Assembly (NCBI GenBank): GCA_902489275.1
Contig: CABTZK010000028.1
Coordinates: forward strand, 1-24,184
Length of the DNA stretch: 24,184 bases
Direction: 5' to 3'
DNA from: an uncultured Porphyromonadaceae bacterium
GTDB lineage: Bacteria; Bacteroidota; Bacteroidia; Bacteroidales; Muribaculaceae
Positions 1 through 7,786 of the stretch are shown here, piece by piece; within the stretch, counting starts at the first letter, position 1; every line of letters starts with the position of its first letter. Made by a program: the position numbers and the translations under genes. Under the pieces are notes generated by a model. It worked only from the letters and a program-made list of their open reading frames with translations, was not told the origin of the DNA and did no database searches.

Positions 1-80
1 TTGACAATTTTATCGTCAATTTATTAGGCGCTATTGCAGCCTATTGCCTGTTCCCAAAAAAGCCGTGTATCAATGTATAA
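1..80 (+). CDS. Transposase C-terminus (partial, cut by window start)
   Basis: The frame starting at base 3 is open from the window edge to a TAA at 78-80 and ends in DNFIVNLLGAIAAYC followed by LFPKKPCINV. This hydrophobic stretch followed by a KKP-type tail resembles the extreme C-terminus of IS4-like DDE transposases common in Bacteroidales. That is recognition from memory, over only 25 residues. About 57 bases downstream, 121-137 could be the outer end of the element. The catalytic part lies outside the window, so I cannot say whether the gene is intact. It could also be another protein with a hydrophobic tail. Confidence 0.45.
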   Translation, partial: DNFIVNLLGAIAAYCLFPKKPCINV

Positions 81-174
81 AGGACTATTGACACACAGCT
101 TGCTCTGTTCTAAATTCGTCGAACTCACGTTAAATTAAGTGGGTTTAAAAAGCTGGCATGACAGGAGATGGAGA

Positions 175-213
175 GCGCCGTGTGGAATGGCGCATTTATT
201 CATTTTATTTTTC
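175..213 (+). terminator. Weak terminator-like hairpin before nqrA
   Basis: GCGCC at 175-179 pairs with GGCGC at 189-193, extended by one G-T wobble, around a loop of about 7 nt. It is followed by a T-rich run (194-213). It could end transcription entering from the IS side. The stem is short and the T tract is interrupted, so this is tentative. Confidence 0.3.
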
Positions 214-215
214 CC

Positions 216-244
216 TTGGATATCATATATTTTTAGTAACTTTG
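216..244 (+). promoter_or_regulatory. Bacteroidota-type promoter of the nqr operon
   Basis: A TTG at 216-218 (-33 element) is separated by 18 nt from TAACTTTG at 237-244, which fits the Bacteroidetes -7 consensus TAnnTTTG. Transcription would start near 250, leaving a leader of about 30 nt before the nqrA ATG at 279. Confidence 0.7.
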
Positions 245-278
245 CATGCTTGATATAAAAAGTATAAAACTTCAATGA

Positions 279-1607
279 ATGGCAACAATTAAACTCAAAA
301 AAGGCTATAACCTGAATCTCGCGGGCGGTATTGCCAGCGATAGCGTTGAAGCCCTGGGCGCGCCTTGCAGATGCGCGATTGTGCCCGATGACTTCTATGG
401 CATCACACCCCGCCTGGAGAAGAAGGTGGGCGACAGCATTGCCGCAGGCGAGGCACTCTATCATGACAAGACGCATGAAGCCATCAAGGTCGTGAGCCCA
501 GTGAGTGGCATCATCAAGGCCGTGAACCGCGGCAAACGGCGGAAGATTGAATCGATCGTCATTGAGACCGAAGGCGATGCCCGCCTCAAGCACGACCCGA
601 AGACCGCCCCCAAGCAACTGCTGCTTGAATCGGGGCTGTGGGCCATGTTGCGCCAGCGCCCTTACGACATCGTTCCCCATCCCGAGGTCACGCCTCGCGA
701 CATCTTTGTCACTTGCTTCGACAGCGCCCCTCTGGCGCCCTCGCTCAAAACCGTGCTTGGCGATGACGAGCGCTATCTTGCCAAAGGTGTCGAAACGCTC
801 AGCCAAATGACCGATGGGCAAGTGTATCTTGGTGTCAGCCCCGGAGAGGAGCTTGATGTGCCAGGCGCTATCGTCAATGTGTTTCAAGGCCCGCACCCCA
901 CAGGCAATGCCGGCGTTCAAATCGCCAACGTGAAGCCCGTGAACAAGGGTGAGACCGTTTGGACACTGGATGTTGTCACCCTTGCCCGCATCGGGAAGCT
1001 CTTCACCACTGGCGAGGTCGACTTTTCCACCACCGTCGCTGTGGTGGGCTCTGAGGTCGTGTCGCCGCGCTATGTGAGCGCCACCATGGGCTGCCCAGTG
1101 GCCGACTTGGCGAAGGGGCGGATTGCCGAAAACGGCAAGGAGAAACGCTACATCAGCGGTAACCCGTTAAGCGGCAGCCAGGTGGGGCTTGACGGCTACT
1201 TGCGCGCGCCCTACCGCCAGTTGACCGTCATTCCGGAGATAGCCGTGAAAGACGAGTTCATGGGATGGTGCTCACTGAGTCCTCGCAAGTTCAGCGTGTA
1301 CCGCGACTTCACGGGGTGGCTCTTCGGCAGCCGGCATCGTGCCGTGAAGATGGATGCCCGCCTGCAAGGCGGCGAGCGTGCCATCGTGATGAGCGGCGAG
1401 TACGACCGCATGCTTCCCATGGACATCTATGGCGAGTATCTCATCAAGTCCATCATCGCATTTGACATCGACAAGATGGAGCAGTTGGGCATCTACGAGG
1501 TTGCGCCCGAAGACTTTGCCCTGGCCGAGTATGCCGACACGTCGAAACTTGAGCTCCAGCGCATCGTGCGCGAGGGGCTCGACAACATGCGCAAAGAAAT
1601 GGAATAA
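279..1607 (+). CDS. nqrA: Na+-translocating NADH:quinone reductase subunit A
   Basis: NqrA is a peripheral cytoplasmic subunit of the sodium-pumping NADH:quinone oxidoreductase, which passes electrons from NADH to quinone and exports Na+. The 442-aa product begins MATIKLKKGYNLNLAGG. It carries a biotinyl/lipoyl-like segment (HEAIKVVSPVSGIIKAVNRG, about residues 67-86) typical of the NqrA/RnfC N-terminal region, and has full family length. No membrane segments are seen, as expected. It is first in a six-gene operon in the standard order A-F. A promoter lies just upstream, and a 39-base gap separates it from nqrB. The ATG at 279 fits the family N-terminus and sits about 30 nt after the predicted transcript start. 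Confidence 0.95.
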   Translation: MATIKLKKGYNLNLAGGIASDSVEALGAPCRCAIVPDDFYGITPRLEKKVGDSIAAGEALYHDKTHEAIKVVSPVSGIIKAVNRGKRRKIESIVIETEGDARLKHDPKTAPKQLLLESGLWAMLRQRPYDIVPHPEVTPRDIFVTCFDSAPLAPSLKTVLGDDERYLAKGVETLSQMTDGQVYLGVSPGEELDVPGAIVNVFQGPHPTGNAGVQIANVKPVNKGETVWTLDVVTLARIGKLFTTGEVDFSTTVAVVGSEVVSPRYVSATMGCPVADLAKGRIAENGKEKRYISGNPLSGSQVGLDGYLRAPYRQLTVIPEIAVKDEFMGWCSLSPRKFSVYRDFTGWLFGSRHRAVKMDARLQGGERAIVMSGEYDRMLPMDIYGEYLIKSIIAFDIDKMEQLGIYEVAPEDFALAEYADTSKLELQRIVREGLDNMRKEME

Positions 1608-1646
1608 CATCAATGGAGTATTAAACTTTAAAGGACATACATCAAA

Positions 1647-2882
1647 GTGAAAGCTTTAAGAAATTTCATGGACAAGGTTGCTCCAGCGTTCCACGAGGGC
1701 GGCAAGCTATCCAAGCTGCAGTCGGTTTATGACGGCATGGAGACATTCTTGTTCACGCCCAACACCACTTCGCGGTCGGGCACACACATTCATGACGCCA
1801 ACGACATGAAGCGCACCATGAGTACCGTTATCCTGGCGCTCGTGCCGTGCATGCTGTTTGCCATGTACAACATTGGCCTGCAACACTATCTTGCCCTTGG
1901 CGAGGCGCAAGGCACGGGGTGGTTCAGCATGTGGCTCTTTGGCTTCCTCGCTCTGCTTCCCGTGATTGTGGTGAGCTACGTTGTGGGGCTTGGCATTGAG
2001 TTCATCAGCGCTCAAATTCACCACAATGAAATCCAGGAGGGATTCCTCGTGACCGGTTTCCTCATTCCACTCATTGTGCCCATCAACACCCCGCTGTGGA
2101 TGACAGCTGTGGCGACAGCCTTTGCGGTGATCTTTGCCAAGGAGGTTTTTGGCGGCACGGGCATGAACATTTTCAACGTCGCGCTCATCACCCGCGCGTT
2201 CCTGTTCTTCAGCTATCCCTCGTGGATGAGCGGCGACCAGGCATTCGTGAAGTTAGACTCGGCCTTGGGCTACGGCGGCGGCACGGTGAGCGACGCGTTC
2301 ACGGGCGCCACCCCGCTCGGGCAAGTTGCCACTAACGTGAGCGACCAGCTGCACCTCACCGATGTCACGGGTCAAGTCCTGACGACGGCCGATGCCTTCT
2401 GGGGCACGATTGCCGGCAGCCCGGGTGAGACCTCTATGGTTGCCATTCTCATCGGCGCTGTGATTCTCCTGGTCACGGGCATTGCCTCGTGGCGCGTGAT
2501 GGCCTCGGTGTTTGCAGGCGGCTTGGCCATGGGCTTCGTCGCCAACGCTTGCGCCACCGCCACCTATCCAGCCTCGATGCTCGACCCGCTTGCCCAGATA
2601 TGCTTTGGCGGCTTTGCCTTTGCCGCGGTGTTCATGGCCACCGACCCCGTGACGGGCGCGCGCACCAAGACCGGCCAATACATCTATGGATTCCTGATTG
2701 GCGTGCTTGCGATTCTCATCCGCGTGTACAACGGCGGCTACCCCGAGGGCGCCATGCTGGCCGTGCTGCTCATGAACGCCTTTGCCCCGCTGATTGACCA
2801 TTGCGTGGTGAACGCCAATATCAAACGTAGAATGAAACGCGCCGCAAGCGCAATCCAGCCACAAGGAGGACACGAGCAATGA
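1647..2882 (+). CDS. nqrB: Na+-translocating NADH:quinone reductase subunit B
   Basis: NqrB is the large membrane subunit. In the family it carries a covalently bound FMN and riboflavin, and forms part of the Na+ path. The 411-aa protein has many hydrophobic helices. The flavin-attachment motif appears as TGAT at residues 219-222 (DAFTGATPLG), with Thr222 the expected FMN-phosphothreonine site; the more usual first residue is Ser. Translation begins at GTG (1647), giving MKALRNFMDK, which matches family N-termini; the next in-frame ATG would remove these conserved residues. The stop codon overlaps the nqrC start by four bases (ATGA), so the two genes are probably translationally coupled. Confidence 0.96.
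   Translation: MKALRNFMDKVAPAFHEGGKLSKLQSVYDGMETFLFTPNTTSRSGTHIHDANDMKRTMSTVILALVPCMLFAMYNIGLQHYLALGEAQGTGWFSMWLFGFLALLPVIVVSYVVGLGIEFISAQIHHNEIQEGFLVTGFLIPLIVPINTPLWMTAVATAFAVIFAKEVFGGTGMNIFNVALITRAFLFFSYPSWMSGDQAFVKLDSALGYGGGTVSDAFTGATPLGQVATNVSDQLHLTDVTGQVLTTADAFWGTIAGSPGETSMVAILIGAVILLVTGIASWRVMASVFAGGLAMGFVANACATATYPASMLDPLAQICFGGFAFAAVFMATDPVTGARTKTGQYIYGFLIGVLAILIRVYNGGYPEGAMLAVLLMNAFAPLIDHCVVNANIKRRMKRAASAIQPQGGHEQ
2863..2870 (+). promoter_or_regulatory. Strong Shine-Dalgarno sequence before nqrC
   Basis: AAGGAGGA ends eight bases before the nqrC ATG at 2879. Full anti-SD complementarity is uncommon in Bacteroidota, where most starts, including most in this window, lack a clear SD. 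It fixes the nqrC start and lies inside the end of nqrB. Confidence 0.6.
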
Positions 2883-3631
2883 AAAAGAACAGTAACACCT
2901 ATCAAATTCTATACTCCGCCATCATGGTCATCGTGGTGGGTGCGGTCCTGGCCTTTGTGTTCATGACCCTCAAGGGCAAGCAGGACCAAAACAAGGCCAA
3001 CGACAAGCGCATGCAAATCTTGAGCGCCATCCACGTGGCGCCTGCCAGCGCCGACTCGATTGAGTCAACATTCAGCCGCTACATCACGGCCGAGTACCTT
3101 GTAGACCCTCAAGGCAACATTGCCGACAGCACCCGAGGCGTGGCCTTTGGTATCGACATGAAAAAGAACGCCAAGGCTCAAAAGCGCCAGTTACCCGTAT
3201 TCGTGAGCAAGATTGACGGCGACAGCATCAAGTACATCGTCCCCGTCTACGGCGCTGGCCTGTGGGGGCCAATCTGGGGCTATGTGGCCGTGAATGCCGA
3301 CGGCAAGACCGTCTACGGCGCGAACTTCTCGCACGAGAGCGAGACACCCGGGCTGGGTGCCCGCATCACCGACGACAGCCATTTCCACCAGTCGTTTGAA
3401 GGCAAGAGCCTTTACCAGGACACGAGGTTCACCAGCGTTGAAGTGGTGAAGAAAGGGCAAAAAGGCCAGCAGGGCGGTGACTATGTTGATGCGCTATCGG
3501 GCGCTACCATCACCAGCCACGGTGTTTCAGAGATGCTGCAAAACTGCCTCCTGCCCTACGACGCATTTTTCAAAAGACTGCAAAGTTCAACCGCAAAACA
3601 ACAATCTGGCTATGTTATCAAAGAAAAATAA
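2879..3631 (+). CDS. nqrC: Na+-translocating NADH:quinone reductase subunit C
   Basis: NqrC is a membrane-anchored subunit with a second covalent FMN and works as an electron carrier in the Na+-NQR complex. The 250-aa product has one N-terminal transmembrane helix (about residues 11-31) followed by a soluble FMN-binding domain. The attachment motif SGAT is at residues 207-210 (YVDALSGATITSHG), with Thr210 the expected FMN site. It starts inside the nqrB stop codon and has a strong SD at 2863-2870. Its last 20 bases overlap the start of nqrD. Confidence 0.96.
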   Translation: MKKNSNTYQILYSAIMVIVVGAVLAFVFMTLKGKQDQNKANDKRMQILSAIHVAPASADSIESTFSRYITAEYLVDPQGNIADSTRGVAFGIDMKKNAKAQKRQLPVFVSKIDGDSIKYIVPVYGAGLWGPIWGYVAVNADGKTVYGANFSHESETPGLGARITDDSHFHQSFEGKSLYQDTRFTSVEVVKKGQKGQQGGDYVDALSGATITSHGVSEMLQNCLLPYDAFFKRLQSSTAKQQSGYVIKEK

Positions 3632-4235
3632 AGAAGTTTTGTTCAACCCACTGAGTAAGGACAACCCTGTCCTTGTTCAGATTTTGGGCATATGCTCCAC
3701 GCTGGCCGTGACCGTGAGCCTGGAGCCTGCCATTGTGATGGGCATCTCGGTGATTGCCGTGCTGGCATTCGCCAATGTGATTATTTCCCTCATTCGCAAC
3801 ACGATTCCTTCGACCATCCGCATCATCGTGCAGCTGGTGGTTGTGGCAGCGCTCGTGATCATGGTGCAGCAATTCCTCGTTGCCTACGACTACGACGTGT
3901 CGAAGCAGCTCTCGGTGTTCATCGGCCTGATTATCACCAATTGCATCTTGATGGGCCGCTTGGAGGCGTTTGCCATGAGCAACAAGCCGTGGCCGGCGTT
4001 CCTCGACGGCGTGGGCAATGGGCTGGGCTACGCCATCATCCTCGTCATCGTGGGCTTTTTCCGCGAGTTGCTGGGCTCGGGCACGCTCTACGGCTTCCAG
4101 GTGATTCCGCAATGGTGCTACGACCATGGCTACATGAACAACGGCCTGATGATTTTGCCCCCCATGGCGCTCATCGTGGTAGCGTGCATCATCTGGGTGC
4201 AGCGCGCCCGCAACAAGGACTTGCAAGAACCGTAA
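3612..4235 (+). CDS. nqrD: Na+-translocating NADH:quinone reductase subunit D
   Basis: NqrD is a polytopic membrane subunit that with NqrE surrounds an intramembrane iron-sulfur centre. From the ATG at 3612 the product is 207 aa (MLSKKNKEVLFNPLSKDNPV), the usual family length, with about six hydrophobic helices. The frame is open further upstream to 3477, but that part is the nqrC gene read in another frame, so the start at 3612 is preferred. Cys28 (LGICSTLA) and Cys111 (TNCILMG) fall where the cluster-ligating cysteines of the family lie. The start overlaps nqrC by 20 bases. Confidence 0.95.
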   Translation: MLSKKNKEVLFNPLSKDNPVLVQILGICSTLAVTVSLEPAIVMGISVIAVLAFANVIISLIRNTIPSTIRIIVQLVVVAALVIMVQQFLVAYDYDVSKQLSVFIGLIITNCILMGRLEAFAMSNKPWPAFLDGVGNGLGYAIILVIVGFFRELLGSGTLYGFQVIPQWCYDHGYMNNGLMILPPMALIVVACIIWVQRARNKDLQEP

Positions 4236-4268
4236 TCAAGTAACACACCCATTCAACATCAACTCATC

Positions 4269-4883
4269 ATGGAAGAACTCAATCTATTTGTCAAGTCGAT
4301 ATTCATCGACAACATGATATTTGCCTATTTCTTGGGAATGTGCTCATTCTTAGCCGTTTCTAAGAATGTGAAGACGGCACTTGGCCTGGGCGTGGCGGTG
4401 ACCTTCATGCTGGTGGTGACCATGCCTCTCAACTACCTGCTCGACAAGTATGTGCTCCAAGAGGGGGCGCTCACCTGGCTGAGCGAGAGCTTGGGCGGTG
4501 TTGACCTGAGTTTCCTCGGGCTCATCATGTTCATCGCCGTTATCGCATCGGGCACCCAACTTGTGGAAATGGCTGTTGAGAAATTCTCGCCTGCCCTGTA
4601 CAACTCATTGGGCATCTTTTTGCCCCTCATCGCCGTGAACTGCGCGATCCTGGGTGGCGCCCTGTTCATGCAGCAAAAGGACTTCGGGAGTGCCGCCACG
4701 GCCATCGTCTACGGCGCTGGCAGTGGCATCGGCTGGCTGATCGCCATCGTGGGCCTGGCCGCCATTCGCGAGAAGCTGGCCTACAGCAACGTCCCCAAGC
4801 CCCTGCGCGGCATTGGCATTACCTTTATAATTACTGGTCTCATGGGCATCGCCTTCATGAGTTTCCTGGGCATTAAACTCTGA
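4269..4883 (+). CDS. nqrE: Na+-translocating NADH:quinone reductase subunit E
   Basis: NqrE is the membrane partner and homologue of NqrD, arranged with inverted topology in the family. The 204-aa product has about six transmembrane helices. Cys25 (GMCSFLAV) and Cys125 (AVNCAILGG) match the conserved cysteines that, with those of NqrD, hold the intramembrane Fe-S centre. The ATG at 4269 gives MEELNLFVKSIFIDNM, a typical family start. Gaps of 33 bases to nqrD and 10 bases to nqrF are consistent with one transcript. Confidence 0.95.
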   Translation: MEELNLFVKSIFIDNMIFAYFLGMCSFLAVSKNVKTALGLGVAVTFMLVVTMPLNYLLDKYVLQEGALTWLSESLGGVDLSFLGLIMFIAVIASGTQLVEMAVEKFSPALYNSLGIFLPLIAVNCAILGGALFMQQKDFGSAATAIVYGAGSGIGWLIAIVGLAAIREKLAYSNVPKPLRGIGITFIITGLMGIAFMSFLGIKL

Positions 4884-4893
4884 TTACACAATC

Positions 4894-6186
4894 ATGATAT
4901 TGATAGACAACACCATCTCGCTGACCGTGTTCAGCAGCGCGGCCATCTTCTTAGCCATCACCTTGCTGCTCGTGATTTCGCTCCTCGTGGCCAAGCACTA
5001 CCTGGTGCCCTCGGGCAAAGTTCACATCAACGTTAACGACGGCAAGAAAGACCTTGAGGTTGACACCGGCTCGTCGCTACTCACCACCTTGCACGAGGAG
5101 GGCATCATGCTCTCCAGCGCGTGCGGCGGCAAGGGCAGCTGCGGGCAGTGCAAGGTGCAAGTGACGGAAGGCGGCGGCGGCATCCTGCCCACCGAGACCG
5201 TTCACTTCTCGCGCAAGCAACAGCAGGACCACTGGCGCTTAGGATGCCAGGTGAAAGTGAAAGACCACCTCAAAATCCAGCTTCCCGACTCGGTACTGGA
5301 GGTGAAGGAATGGGAATGCACTGTGCTCAGCAACAAGAACGTGTCGAGCTTCATCAAGGAATTCAAGGTGGCGCTGCCTCCTGGCGAGCACATGGACTTC
5401 GTGCCAGGCAGCTACGCCCAAATCAAGATTCCGGCCTTTGAGTGCATCGACTACGACAAGGACTTCGACAAGGAGCTGATTGGCAAGGAATACATTGGCG
5501 CTTGGGAGCATTTCAACCTCCTGTCGCTGAAAGCCCACAACCCCGAAGAGACCACCCGCGCCTACTCGATGGCCAACTATCCCGACGAGGGCGACATCAT
5601 CACCCTCACCGTGCGCATCGCCACCACCCCCTTCCTGCCCAAGCCCAAAGTGGGCTTCCAGGACGTTCCGACGGGCATCGCATCGTCCTACATCTTCTCG
5701 CTGAAACCAGGCGACAAGGTGACGATGAGCGGCCCATACGGCGACTTCCACCCCAATTTCACCTCGGGCAAAGAGATGATTTGGATTGGTGGCGGCGCTG
5801 GCATGGCTCCCTTGCGCAGCCAAATCATGCACATGCTCAAGACACTGCACACCCGCGACCGCGAGATGCACTTCTTCTATGGCGCGCGCGCGCTCAACGA
5901 GGCTTTTTTCCTCGAAGACTTCTGGGAGTTGGAAAAGGAATACCCCAACTTCCACTTCCACCTGTCGCTTGACCGTCCCGACCCAGTGGCCGACGAGCAG
6001 GGCGTGGACTACTACACGGGGTTTGCCGTGAATTGTGTGCGCGACACCTACTTCAAGGACCACGAGAGCCCCGAAGACTGCGAGTACTACCTGTGCGGCC
6101 CTCCCATGCTCATCAAGACGGTGACCGACTATCTCGACTCAATTGGCGTTGACCCCGAAAGCATCATGTTTGACGACTTCGGCTAA
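4894..6186 (+). CDS. nqrF: Na+-translocating NADH:quinone reductase subunit F
   Basis: NqrF is the entry point of the complex: it oxidises NADH through FAD and passes electrons via a [2Fe-2S] centre. In the 430-aa protein I see an N-terminal transmembrane helix (about 11-34) and a ferredoxin domain with Cys77, Cys83, Cys86 and Cys118. A ferredoxin-reductase module follows, with the FAD motif RAYS (222-225), the NAD(P)-binding loop GGGAGMAP (299-306) and CGPP (401-404), ending in FDDFG. All expected cofactor ligands are present. It is the last gene of the operon, and a hairpin terminator begins 26 bases after its stop. Confidence 0.97.
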   Translation: MILIDNTISLTVFSSAAIFLAITLLLVISLLVAKHYLVPSGKVHINVNDGKKDLEVDTGSSLLTTLHEEGIMLSSACGGKGSCGQCKVQVTEGGGGILPTETVHFSRKQQQDHWRLGCQVKVKDHLKIQLPDSVLEVKEWECTVLSNKNVSSFIKEFKVALPPGEHMDFVPGSYAQIKIPAFECIDYDKDFDKELIGKEYIGAWEHFNLLSLKAHNPEETTRAYSMANYPDEGDIITLTVRIATTPFLPKPKVGFQDVPTGIASSYIFSLKPGDKVTMSGPYGDFHPNFTSGKEMIWIGGGAGMAPLRSQIMHMLKTLHTRDREMHFFYGARALNEAFFLEDFWELEKEYPNFHFHLSLDRPDPVADEQGVDYYTGFAVNCVRDTYFKDHESPEDCEYYLCGPPMLIKTVTDYLDSIGVDPESIMFDDFG

Positions 6187-6211
6187 ACAGCGCTGCTCAC
6201 CCTTATCTATC

Positions 6212-6246
6212 AAGGGCATTGCCCTCACAACGTGCGATGCCCTTTT
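6212..6246 (+). terminator. Intrinsic terminator of the nqr operon
   Basis: AAGGGCATTGC at 6212-6222 pairs with GCGATGCCCTT at 6234-6244: 11 bp with one G-T wobble and an 11-nt loop. It is followed directly by further Ts (6243-6246 read TTTT). It lies 26 bases after the nqrF stop. The T tract is short, as is common in Bacteroidota. Confidence 0.65.
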
Positions 6247-6436
6247 CCTGTCTCAGTGCCGAAGCCAGTTGTTTGCCACCTGCAAAGGCAAGAACACGGG
6301 CGAGGATCTGTCGCAGGAACGCTATTCCTTCGACAACGACTATGCGCACACCGCTAACATTTTGACCATCTCAATGCCGTCGGATCCAGGCATTGACAAC
6401 CGATTTTTCAATATTGTGAAGAAATCGGGAGAGAAA
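6247..6436. other. Gap between nqr terminator and next promoter
   Basis: About 190 bases without a gene I can support. An open frame continuing from inside nqrF reaches 6463, but it has no start of its own and resembles no family I know. No further hairpin or repeat stands out. Confidence 0.4.
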
Positions 6437-6468
6437 TTTGCGAGGGTGGGTGAAAATGCCTAACTTTG
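6437..6468 (+). promoter_or_regulatory. Promoter of the Crp-DUF4924-rfbD-prfC unit
   Basis: TTTG at 6437-6440 and TAACTTTG at 6461-6468 are separated by 20 nt, a full match to the Bacteroidetes -33/-7 pattern. The predicted transcript start is near 6475, about 22 nt before the ATG at 6497. Confidence 0.75.
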
Positions 6469-6496
6469 TATGCCCTAAAGCATTGTTATATAGCAG

Positions 6497-7198
6497 ATGA
6501 TAAAGAAAAGCACGGTTGAGAAACTGATTAGCGAAGACTTGGCGGCCATTTGGACCATTTTGACCGCCAACGAGCGGCGTCAAGTCGCCGAGAACTTCCA
6601 CATTCACACGTTCAGGAAGAATCAGATGATCTATGCCGAAAAGGACAACCCCGAGTTCTTGTGGTGCTTGATCAAGGGAAAGGTGAAGCTCACCAAGGAC
6701 GGCATCGGCGGGCGGCAGCAGATTTTGCGCCTTTACCGCCCGATTCAGTATTTTGGCTACCGCGCTTACTTTGCACAAGAGCCCTACGTGTCGAGCGCAA
6801 CGGCATTTGAGCCCTCCACCCTTGGAGCGATCCCTCTGAGCCTTGTGGGGTCACTCATCAACCAGAACCGCAAGTTGGCTTGGTTTTTCATCCGCGAGCT
6901 GTCGAAACACCTGGGCGGCAGCGACACGAAAATCGTGAACCTTACCCAAAAGCACATTCGCGGACGCCTGGCCGAGGCGCTCACCGTGCTCATCGACAAC
7001 TACGGCTTTGAAAACGACCATGAGACGTTGAAGATTTACATGGCGCGCGAAGACCTTGCCAACCTGTCGAACATGACCACGAGCAACGCCATTCGCACGC
7101 TCTCGTCGTTTGCCCAGGAAAAGATTCTCGCGGTTGACGGCCGGCGCATCAAGGTGGTTGACGAACTGATGCTGCGGCACATCAGCAAATTTGGATAA
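6497..7198 (+). CDS. Crp/Fnr-family transcriptional regulator
   Basis: The 233-aa protein has an N-terminal cyclic-nucleotide-binding-like beta-roll (about 15-115), a dimer helix (about 120-150) and a C-terminal winged helix-turn-helix (about 153-222; recognition region near MAREDLANLSNMTTSNAIR). The segment matching the phosphate-binding cassette reads FGYRAYFAQEPYVSSATA. The Glu and Arg that contact cAMP in E. coli Crp (GE...RSA) are absent, so cAMP is an unlikely ligand. There is also no Fnr-type N-terminal cysteine cluster. It follows a consensus promoter and is three bases from the DUF4924 gene, so it probably heads this operon and may regulate it. Its ligand and targets cannot be told from the sequence. 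Confidence 0.85.
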   Translation: MIKKSTVEKLISEDLAAIWTILTANERRQVAENFHIHTFRKNQMIYAEKDNPEFLWCLIKGKVKLTKDGIGGRQQILRLYRPIQYFGYRAYFAQEPYVSSATAFEPSTLGAIPLSLVGSLINQNRKLAWFFIRELSKHLGGSDTKIVNLTQKHIRGRLAEALTVLIDNYGFENDHETLKIYMAREDLANLSNMTTSNAIRTLSSFAQEKILAVDGRRIKVVDELMLRHISKFG

Positions 7199-7201
7199 GC
7201 C

Positions 7202-7786
7202 ATGATGATCGCACAGCAAAAACGCCGCGAAAACATTGCCGAGTACCTGCTCTACATGTGGCAGGTGGAGGACATCATCCGCGCCTGTCGTCTCGACATC
7301 GGCCTGATTGACCAAAACATCATCTCGCGCTACCCGGTGAGCGACAAGGAGCGCGCCGAGATGCGCGACTGGTGGGAATCGCTCATCGACATGATGCGCC
7401 TGGAGAACAAGCAAGAGCGCGGGCACTTGCAAATCAACAAGAACGTCCTCATTCGTCTCAACGACTTGCACATGCAGCTGTTGAAATCGACGCAATACCC
7501 CCAATATGGCGCACAATTCTACCAAGTGCTTCCTTTCATCGTAGAACTGCGCTCAAAGACTCCCCAAGAGGAGCAAGCCGGCGAGCTGGAGACTTGCTTC
7601 AACGCGCTCTATGGCATCATGACGCTGCGCCTACAGGGAAAAGCCGTCGGCAAGGAAACCGAGAAAGCAATGGGGCACATTTCCTATTTCATCGGCTTGC
7701 TTGCCGCCTACTACAAAAAAGACGAAGAAAAGCCGCTGTTTTCAGACGACGACAGCATCAACCAATCATTCAACAACTCATTGTGA
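7202..7786 (+). CDS. DUF4924 family protein
   Basis: This 194-aa protein begins MMIAQQKRRENIAEYLLYMWQVEDIIRAC, which I recognise as the DUF4924 family found across Bacteroidota; its function is unknown to me. It looks mainly alpha-helical and cytoplasmic, with no signal peptide or membrane segment. Two consecutive ATGs (7202 and 7205) are possible starts, three or six bases after the regulator gene. Its stop codon overlaps the GTG start of the next gene (GTGA, 7783-7786). Such tight packing implies co-transcription with the Crp-like gene, rfbD and prfC. Confidence 0.8.
   Translation: MMIAQQKRRENIAEYLLYMWQVEDIIRACRLDIGLIDQNIISRYPVSDKERAEMRDWWESLIDMMRLENKQERGHLQINKNVLIRLNDLHMQLLKSTQYPQYGAQFYQVLPFIVELRSKTPQEEQAGELETCFNALYGIMTLRLQGKAVGKETEKAMGHISYFIGLLAAYYKKDEEKPLFSDDDSINQSFNNSL

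Noticed and set aside
3477..3611. N-terminal extension of nqrD
   Set aside because: The extra 45 residues are nqrC read in another frame; family length and N-terminus fit the ATG at 3612.
6143..6463. 106-codon open frame across the end of nqrF and the following gap
   Set aside because: Its start lies inside nqrF in another frame, it crosses the terminator hairpin, and it has no family resemblance or start of its own in the gap.
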